In this document: one piece after another, positions 6,701 through 10,810 of the stretch | Position numbering within the stretch: position 1 is the first letter of the stretch | How the letters are laid out: the number at the start of each line of letters is the position of its first letter | Assembly (NCBI GenBank): GCA_003573635.1 | Contig: QUTJ01031307.1 | Coordinates: 1 to 10,810 of the forward strand | From: Goniomonas avonlea | Taxonomy: Eukaryota; Cryptophyceae; Goniomonadida; Goniomonadaceae | Direction of reading: 5' to 3' | DNA: 10,810 bases | Position numbers and translations under genes: made by a program | Notes under the pieces: generated by a model | Told to the model about the DNA's origin: nothing | Database searches by the model: none | The model's input: the letters and a program-made list of their open reading frames with translations, nothing else

Positions 6701-9700
6701 TACACAACCAAGCACACCCTTGTGCGCACTGCCCAGGGCGATGTCCAGATCACTGCGAAGACTGCCTACAAGGACCAGTCGCGGGCCTCCAAGGAGTAAG
6801 GCTGGTTTTTCTTACCTAACTCCCAGTCTTGTGGTTCGACCCCCCCCCCCCCAGGTCTTGTGCTTCTAACCTGAACCCCCCCCCCTTTCTTTCGTTCTCT
6901 GGCAACCATCGAAATCAGACACGGTATCGCGAGTCTCCCTAGGGATGTCCGCAGTTCCTCCGGCTCAGATTGTTCAGGCTCACGCGCTCGCAGCATGGGT
7001 AACGACGTCAAGAAGACCTCGGAGTCGACCACCATGGTCAGCGCTGCCGGTGCTCTCACCAACATTCAGCAGGACGCCAAGGTCACTGTCGGCACCACTG
7101 AGCCGCCGGTGCGTGTGCGGTTCGACCCTGAAATAGAATGTATTCTCATGCATTGAGGAGCATTTTTTTCGCCGTGGCTGCCTTTTTGTGATTGCTGCTC
7201 AACGTATTGTCATCATTGGCTGAGTGACTTTCGGGCGCACATTATCGACCCTCTTCAACCCTCATTCCCTCTCTCACCCCCCCCCCCGGCAGCCCAAGGA
7301 CATTGTGCAGGCTTCGCCGTCCATGGGTCGCTCCCACTTTGTGGAGACGCTGGAGGTGGCCCGCCTCGGCAACGACGACCAGACTGCTGCCTGCAAAGGT
7401 GTTCCTGCCACGATGGACATCGACGCCCACGTCGCTGCCCACATGAAAGGCGCGCCCAAGTGGTACACTCTAGATTCGTCCCTCAATGAGCTGTCCGACC
7501 TCACTGGCCCCGGAGCGAAGGGCGCCGACGCCGGCGAGATGATGGACCTCGCGCGTGAGCACTTCGAGTCCGGCAAGGAGAAGCTCGACGCGCGCGAACT
7601 CGCCGACCTGGTCACCCCCCACACCGCCATCCCCATGCTCGACCTCGCGCTCGCGATGCACCGCAACAAGAAGCTGTCGGTCCACAACGTCCAGACGGTG
7701 CTGTCGGCGCTGTCTGCCCGCCGCAACGCTGCGACTTATGTGGGTCTCCTGCGCACCATGGGCGATGCATCCCTGGACCTGGAGATCCGTCGTCAGGCCA
7801 CCGTGTCGCTGCTCAACCGCAACCATCTCAACGAGAAGGCACCGCTCAGTGTCGTGCTGCAGCTCGCTGACATGGAGAAGACGATGCACGCCACCGGCCA
7901 GGTCAATGCCCCCGACGCCACGCTGCTGCTGGGCGCGCTCGCCGAGCACCACACCAAGGACCCCAAGGTCGCGGACATCCTCGAGTCCATGCGAGCCGAG
8001 CTCAACTCGCTCTCCAGCTCTGGTCGCATGCACCAGGCGGAAGCGGCCACGGCCCGCGCCGCCACGCTGCTGATGGCTCTTGGCAACGCTCGCGACGAGG
8101 GTGTGCAGACGCAGGCACAGGCCCTCGGCGATGACCTCGAAGCGCCTGAGGACGTTCGCATCGCCGCTAAGCGATGCATTGCGCAATACAATGAACTGCG
8201 TGACACGGCCGAGAACATCGACTTTGTCGGACCCGGCTTCGACCTCCCCGCGCCCAAGTCCTCTGAGGACCTTGCGCCGCCGAAGAACACGCCGTGGGAG
8301 TGGCAGAAGACCTTCTACAACACCACCTTGCCGCTCACCGGCAACAAGGATTTCACTGTGGCTGTGTTCTCCAGGGCCGAGGCGCACCTCAACAACAAGG
8401 AGATTGGTGCCTACGCCTCCTCTGGCATCACTGCCAAGGTCTACAAGCAGGAGGCCAACGTTCTTGAGATCGGTTTCCGAGCTCGCTTCGGTCCCAAGGA
8501 CCCCTGGGCGATTTTGCACCCTGACGACAAGTTCGAGGACGGCAAGTCCACTGTCGACGTCCCTGGTGCCCGTGACAAGTCGGACAAGACTGCTGCGGCA
8601 CCCAAGCTCAACCTCCTCGAGGTGTGTGCGAGTGTGTCGTGATGACCGTCCGCTAGTGAGCGTGCGAGTGCCTCTGCATGCAATAATTCACACCCCATGA
8701 CTGCGTGTCCCAACCTGAGTACCCGTTGGCAGCAGCAGTGTCTCCAGAAAACGAAGATGTGGCGTACGGCAAGATGTCGTGCGCACTTCTCCGACTGGAG
8801 AGTGCATCGGTGTAGCCTAGTGTCTGTGTGTCTGTGTGCCCGTGTGCCCGTGTGCCTGTGTGCCTGTCGTCGTTCGTCCTAATCTGTTTCACGAGGAGGA
8901 CGAGGAGGAGACCGAGAACGGCATGTCTGCTTGGAAGCAGGAGTACACCCGCGAGGCCAAAGGAATCGGCTCCTGGGAGTGCGGCGACGAGGGTCGTGGC
9001 GGAAAGGGGTGGAGGCACTGCTGCGTGGGCAAGCCTTGCGGCGACAGCTGCATCCATCGTGGATACACCTGCCACAAGCCTCCGGTGCGACTCGTGCCCC
9101 CCCTCTTTGCTTTCGCTGCCTCTGCCTCCTCCCTTGCTCGCAGCACTGTTTCGCCTTCTTCCCACTGTCTCCGAAACACATCACGCACTCTCAGAGTCCA
9201 GTCGCGGAGCATCTCACCATCTGCCTAGGGCCGTGCATGCGCCCGCAAGTTCGGCGACAATGGCTGCTACGTCCCGTCTCAGTCCTACTACGACGAAAAG
9301 CAGGAGAAGGAGCAAAACTCGGCCAAGGAAAAGTGCAAGGGCGACAAGAAGTGCCTTGAGAAGGCCACCGCTGGTGACTGCGCCGGCACTGATGCAGCGA
9401 AGAAGCCCCAGTGCAAGCCCCCCCCCGAGGAGAGCAAGTACGGAACAGAGGCGACTGTCGGCATGTTCATGATGGTGCGTCCTCTCCCTCCCCTCCCGCG
9501 GCCCCCCTTCCCTCTCCCCCCCCGCCCCTATCCCCTTGTGGGCGTCCTCTTTTTTCTTGTGATAGCCCAGGTGGAAGTCTGACGTCCGACGTCCCCCATC
9601 TGACCCCACGTGCAGATCTGACATCTGCTATCTGACATCGCCTGCAGATCATGGGCAAGAATGTCATGTCGCTTCAGTACCGCTGGTACAACCGTGATAT

Positions 9701-10757
9701 CCAGTACGGCGGTCCCTGTCCGGCGTCTGCTCTCGACAAGGTGTCTGACGCCGCTGTGCGAGAGGGCCACATGTACCAGCAGACGCTCATTCCCGGCTTC
9801 GCGATGACCATTCCCCTGGGCGGTGTCCCTGTCAAGCTCGCCATCTCGTCTGTGGGTGAGGCCGGGTTCAAATATTTGTTCGCTGTGTGGGTCAACTGCA
9901 AGTCGGAGTGGAAGGGCAACGACTTTGCTGGCCTCGTGGGCGTCATGCCGATGGCGCAGATTGGCATCCGAGCTTCCGCCTCGCTCAACGGCGGCGTGGC
10001 GGAGGTCGGCGTTCGTGGTGACGTCGTGATTCTGTCTGGCAAAGTCCCAGCGTACGCTGTTGCGACCACTACGCACGCGTGTGCTAACGTAGATGCCCGC
10101 CTTGAGGCCGCCTCAGGTTCAATCGAGGTCTTTGTGTCCATTGGCTATCGCTCGTTCAAGAAGGAGTGGCCGTACGAGCTTCTGATGTGGAAAGGCAGTC
10201 GCGACGACCGCCGCCTCGCTGGTCTGTGCAACCCCATCTCCATGAGCAGCTTTGTCACCGAGGCAGTGGTGCGTGCCCGCAAACCTGCTAGCGTCCCTCC
10301 CTTCTTGTCTCTCAGCCCCCGCCTCTCCATCCTCTGCTTCTGCCCCTCCTCTGCTCCTGCCCCTTCCCCCTCCTGCCTCCCTCAAAATGCATAGAACAGC
10401 ATTGGTGGCCGTGTCGTGCCATGTGCTCTCTGGCTGCGGCTTTGGACATGTGCGGATCCAACCTTTTTACCTTTTGCCGACCGCCAGCCTCCGGCCAAGC
10501 CCATCGTCACTATCTCCGAGAAAAACAGCTCGACCACGGCCACGGGCGGCAACGGCATGCCTGTGCGCAACACCCACCGCTGGACCGCGATGGTCGGTGA
10601 GATCAAGTGGTCTAAGTTTGACCTCAACTCCATGTGGGAGATGAACCGCTGTACTACCAAGGGCAGCGAGTGGTCCTTCTCCCGCTTCGGCAATACCACC
10701 GTCGGGCCGTCATCCTTCAATGCTGGCGTGCATATGACTCTGCTCGGCAAGGGCAAG
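650..10757 (+). CDS. Giant secreted saposin / tandem vitellogenin-N lipid transfer protein, 24 exons, 3' end beyond the window
   Basis: One spliced gene. Exons: 650-709, 754-993, 1040-1129, 1170-1307, 1356-1524, 1572-1714, 1837-1985, 2125-2233, 2394-2462, 2752-2871, 3113-3544, 3910-4116, 4179-4475, 4585-4710, 5064-5578, 5709-5866, 5994-6129, 6493-6795, 6994-7108, 7293-8621, 8896-9084, 9229-9474, 9648-10268, 10488-10757. The intron from 10758 is unfinished. All introns are GT...AG and 18 of 24 are phase 0. About 2077 residues are visible. Order: signal peptide, two SapB domains (about 50-210), vitellogenin-N module 1 (about 233-880), acidic linker, module 2 (about 955-1500), beta-rich part (to 1635), Cys-rich module (1636-1780), beta-rich part (1781-2077+). 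The ATG at 650 has A at -3 and opens a signal peptide. Members of this superfamily bind and move phospholipid and neutral lipid in the secretory pathway or extracellular fluid; that role is inferred here. Weakest junctions are introns 2, 15 and 20. Confidence 0.85.
835..1102 (+). other. First saposin B domain (exons 2-3)
   Basis: Residues about 48-121 carry the saposin B cysteine pattern: C55-x2-C58, C81, C89, then PQEVC115-x5-C121. The last element matches the typical saposin ending (a short P-x-x-V-C segment, five residues, Cys). An extra Cys, C110, lies in the last helix. The domain is split by a 46-base intron, 994-1039 (GTAGGT...GCCCAG). An acceptor at 1021 would also keep frame, but gives a 28-base intron and six extra residues between C89 and C115. 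The chosen acceptor gives 25 residues there, close to the family norm. Saposins are small helical proteins that perturb membranes and load lipids. Function here is inferred from fold. Confidence 0.75.
1115..1451 (+). other. Second saposin B domain (exons 3-5)
   Basis: Residues 126-208 repeat the pattern: C126-x2-C129, C160, C174, C202-x5-C208, six cysteines as expected. It starts four residues after the first domain ends, so the two are tightly tandem. Two short phase 0 introns interrupt it: 1130-1169 (40 bases, TAG acceptor, exon resuming VMMGAAAHALKHK) and 1308-1355 (48 bases, in-frame TAA if unspliced). A Cys-containing tail (YSVCQRSVEPLPVLKHIS) leads across the phase 1 intron 1525-1571 into the lipid-transport module. 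Saposin domains often come in tandem, as in prosaposin. Confidence 0.7.
1572..3240 (+). other. Vitellogenin-N module 1, N-terminal beta-barrel part (exons 6-11)
   Basis: Residues from 233 read like the start of a lipid-transport (vitellogenin N) domain: GCSYHYGFTSGT, then barrel strands STVDINADYYITK and VFQLKVIKAAVV. Two hallmark segments follow. DFYFVQSAHGKIEKV leads to ETLRTVNLKRQLIRNL, the family's N-L-K-R helix motif. EEDIDGMSQARYTT matches the conserved E-x-D-x-x-G-x-x-x-x-x-Y segment. Introns 1715-1836, 1986-2124 (phase 2, completing the K codon of KIEK), 2234-2393, 2463-2751 and 2872-3112 separate the strands. Exon 10 is Lys-rich (VKKRKDGQDKDLKGLKR), and exon 11 continues GLESVAMRWHQGNTLNF. 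In animal proteins this barrel binds receptors or partner subunits. Motifs were read by eye, without a profile search. Confidence 0.75.
3545..3909 (+). other. Intron 11 (365 bases)
   Basis: Donor GTGTGT, acceptor TTGAAACAG, phase 0, joining DHRRA to ALSAIEELL. It is T-rich and holds a TTTATTTATTTATTT stretch (3693-3707), a C9GC5 run (3736-3750) and a T-run (about 3861-3869) near the acceptor. An in-frame stop follows the donor within five codons. I see nothing coding. Confidence 0.7.
4711..5063 (+). other. Intron 14 (353 bases)
   Basis: Donor GTGCGT, acceptor TCGCCGCAG, phase 0, joining LRRIP to GDDVNILLRQHF. The middle part (about 4850-4960) is AT-richer than its surroundings and shows no coding signal. 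A decoy CAG at 4795 follows a pyrimidine-rich stretch but leads into no domain-like frame. Confidence 0.7.
5341..5578 (+). other. Acidic and Ala/Pro-rich linker between the two lipid-transport modules (exon 15)
   Basis: After the last helix of module 1 (LATSLLEMLL) comes DDEEEED, then a low-complexity Ala/Pro/Lys stretch (VPSKAGTVSANRP, AKPAVRIDIAPTANAEP) and an acidic/Gln helix (AHEQELDQLDRDH). This reads as a flexible spacer. The donor is uncertain. GTTTGC at 5579 with the CAG acceptor at 5708 gives PPGA-KYSLTL (phase 2). GTGCGT at 5575 with an AAG acceptor at 5698 gives PPA-GVRKYSLTL (phase 1). Both keep frame. Confidence 0.65.
6130..6492 (+). other. Intron 17 (363 bases) with imperfect tandem repeats
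   Basis: Donor GTGAGT (the textbook hexamer), acceptor GTCTCGCAG, phase 2, joining TPMTA to HSLWFTQ. Between about 6256 and 6340 there are roughly three degenerate copies of a CCTGG-TTCGCGA-type unit with 25-30 base spacing. The rest is AT-richer with no coding signal. Confidence 0.7.
6840..6885 (+). repeat. Two long C runs in intron 18
   Basis: C14 at 6840-6853, followed directly by AGG, and C9 at 6877-6885, both within intron 18 (6796-6993). The C14AG forms a decoy acceptor. Using it would open about 28 codons before a stop and break the downstream frame, so the acceptor at 6993 is preferred. Similar C runs occur at 3736-3750 and 7277-7287. Confidence 0.8.
7277..7287 (+). repeat. C11 run forming the pyrimidine tract of intron 19
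   Basis: Eleven C lie five bases before the CAG acceptor boundary at 7292. They serve in place of a U-rich tract for the exon 20 splice acceptor. Confidence 0.8.
7431..8220 (+). other. Vitellogenin-N module 2, alpha-helical superhelix (exon 20)
   Basis: This lies in one large exon with no intron, unlike module 1 whose superhelix is spread over five exons. Helical pairs include AGEMMDLAREHFESG, AIPMLDLALAMHRN, VQTVLSALSARRN and EIRRQATVSLLNR. The signature TLLMALGNARDEG followed by EDVRIAAKRCIAQYN parallels LGLIALGNLGL and ALRDQAVTSLRRI of module 1. Codon use is strongly G/C-ending. The superhelix appears complete and leads to ENIDFVGPGFDLPAP, a turn into beta structure. Confidence 0.7.
8221..8621 (+). 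other. Beta-rich segment after module 2 (end of exon 20)
   Basis: Residues about 1503-1635 contain WEWQKTFYNTTLPLTGNK and alternating hydrophobic strands (DFTVAVFSRAEAHL, SSGITAKVYKQ, NVLEIGFRARFG), then a charged tail (DKSDKTAAAPKLNLLE). In vitellogenins an open beta-sheet domain follows the superhelix and lines the lipid cavity; this segment sits in that position and has the right texture, but I cannot assign it to a named family. NTT in YNTTLPL is a possible N-glycosylation site. The exon ends at GTGTGT (8622), phase 0. Confidence 0.5.
8821..8869 (+). repeat. TGTGYC(C/T) microsatellite-like repeat in intron 20
   Basis: A run of degenerate units (TGTCTGTG, TGCCCGTG, TGCCTGTG) fills about 50 bases of intron 20 (8622-8895). 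Read in one frame it would encode a V/C/P repeat continuous with exon 21, but the sequence is repetitive and lies upstream of a CTAAT branch-like site (8879-8883), so it is treated as intron. Confidence 0.65.
8896..9474 (+). other. Cys-rich module with CGDSC...TCHKPPGRAC motif (exons 21-22)
   Basis: Exon 21 (8896-9084) opens acidic (EDEEETENG), then carries WEC1664, HCC (1677-1678), KPC1683GDSC1687 and YTC1694HKPP. Exon 22 (9229-9474) continues GRAC1702ARKFGDNGC1711. Joining across the phase 0 intron 9085-9228 (TAG acceptor) rebuilds PCGDSCIHRGYTCHKPPGRAC, an even Cys spacing that supports this acceptor over a later AAG at 9249. A Lys/Glu-rich stretch with three more Cys (EKCKGDKKCLEK, AGDCAG) and a CKPPPEE segment follow. 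I recall similar short motifs (C-G-D-x-C-I, T-C-H) in secreted proteins but cannot name a family. The exon 21 acceptor (CACGAG, 8895) is non-CAG and uncertain. Likely disulfide-bonded and extracellular. Confidence 0.6.
9578..9636 (+). repeat. Four copies of TCTGAC near the 3' end of intron 22
   Basis: TCTGAC recurs at 9578-9583, 9599-9604, 9617-9622 and 9631-9636, just upstream of the CAG acceptor at 9647. A similar GTGCAGATC lies at 9610-9618 and CTGCAGATC at 9642-9650, giving two nearly identical acceptors 32 bases apart; only the second keeps frame. The TGAC cores might act as branch sites, which is speculative. Confidence 0.5.
9648..10757 (+). other. C-terminal beta-rich region (exons 23-24), continues past the window
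   Basis: Exon 23 (207 residues) has strongly alternating strands: LIPGFAMTIPLGGVPVKLAI, then YLFAVWVNCKSEW, GIRASASLNGGVAEVGVRGD and GSIEVFVSIGYRSFKKEWPY ending LLMWKG. Exon 24 continues KPIVTISEKNSSTTA, HRWTAMVGEIKW, WSFSRFGNTTVG and AGVHMTLLGKGK. NSS and NTT are possible N-glycosylation sites. Composition suggests stacked beta-sheets, as in the lipid-binding C-terminal parts of large lipid transfer proteins, but I recognise no named domain. The intron 10269-10487 (GTGCGT...CGCCAG, phase 0) separates the exons. The next donor, GTGTGT at 10758, is followed by a pyrimidine-rich intron that leaves the window. Confidence 0.6.
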
Positions 10758-10810
10758 GTGTGTCCTCTCGCCGTCGCTGTCCTTGTCCTCTCTCCCTCCC
10801 TCCTTGTCCT

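Larger units (their letters stand above)
5709..7430 (+). other. Vitellogenin-N module 2, beta-barrel part (exons 16-20)
   Basis: A second copy of the lipid-transport barrel starts with KYSLTLSPAVKLEDL and strands around GEQFKIGTNLEVSSM and LYRINFKSFDIS. Two segments align with module 1: SLWFTQNKKTGAIEKV with DFYFVQSAHGKIEKV, and DVVKLKRTLLRAL with RTVNLKRQLIRNL. Then YIFEGSDEVGNYTTKHTL stands where EEDIDGMSQARYTT stands in module 1. Introns are 5867-5993 (phase 1), 6130-6492 and 6796-6993 (phase 2) and 7109-7292 (phase 0). Only the introns differ in place, so the two modules are similar but not a recent duplication. Exon 19 (GNDVKKTSESTTMV) and early exon 20 (SHFVETLEVARLG) supply the last strands. 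Confidence 0.7.

Noticed and set aside
6856-6923. Possible cassette exon after the C14AG acceptor in intron 18
   Set aside because: It is 68 bases long and would shift the frame of exon 19; its translation is low complexity.
7470-8519. 349-codon open frame on the minus strand
   Set aside because: It is antisense to exon 20, whose plus-strand frame has clear family motifs and G/C-ending codons; such a codon bias leaves the antisense frame free of stops. The translation is Arg/Val/Gly-rich with no recognisable domain.
8821-8895. Upstream extension of exon 21 through the TG repeat (V/C/P-rich)
   Set aside because: The frame is open, but the sequence is a microsatellite-like repeat and a branch-like CTAAT lies just after it; it is more likely intron.
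1-10810. Bacterial operon or prophage interpretation
   Set aside because: Frames are broken at GT...AG boundaries, join cleanly after splicing, and there are no ribosome binding sites or bacterial gene spacing.

Overview
The window is eukaryotic nuclear DNA from a GC-rich unicellular organism (protist or alga) that I cannot place further. Open frames on the plus strand are repeatedly cut by short GT...AG introns. Exons joined across these introns keep frame and rebuild continuous protein domains. I see no operons, Shine-Dalgarno sites, tRNA or rRNA.

Layout. Positions 1-138 are the last 45 codons of an upstream plus-strand gene with an acidic C-terminus, followed by a 3' UTR with an AATAAA signal at 227-232. 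Positions about 250-649 are intergenic and hold direct repeats, a G13 run and two perfect inverted repeats; the one nearest the next gene carries a TATATA core. From 650 to past the right edge, one very large gene runs on the plus strand. I model 24 coding exons (650-10757), about 2077 residues, with no stop codon in the window. The last visible intron starts at 10758.

The encoded protein appears to be a secreted large lipid transfer protein (vitellogenin / apolipoprotein B / MTP superfamily) with an unusual architecture. In order it has: a signal peptide (exon 1); two tandem saposin B domains (exons 2-5); a vitellogenin-N type lipid-transport module with beta-barrel and alpha-helical superhelix (exons 6-15); an acidic, Ala/Pro-rich linker; a second vitellogenin-N type module with its own barrel and superhelix (exons 16-20); a beta-rich segment (end of exon 20); a Cys-rich module (exons 21-22); and further beta-rich segments (exons 23-24). 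Animal members of this superfamily carry one lipid-transport module, so two in tandem plus N-terminal saposins is the main point of interest. The likely role, inferred from the families only, is extraction, binding and transfer of lipids in the secretory pathway or outside the cell.

Most other open frames, including long antisense ones, are compositional shadows of these exons. Splice sites were read by eye. Most are fixed by frame and domain continuity; the acceptors or donors at introns 2, 15 and 20 have plausible alternatives.
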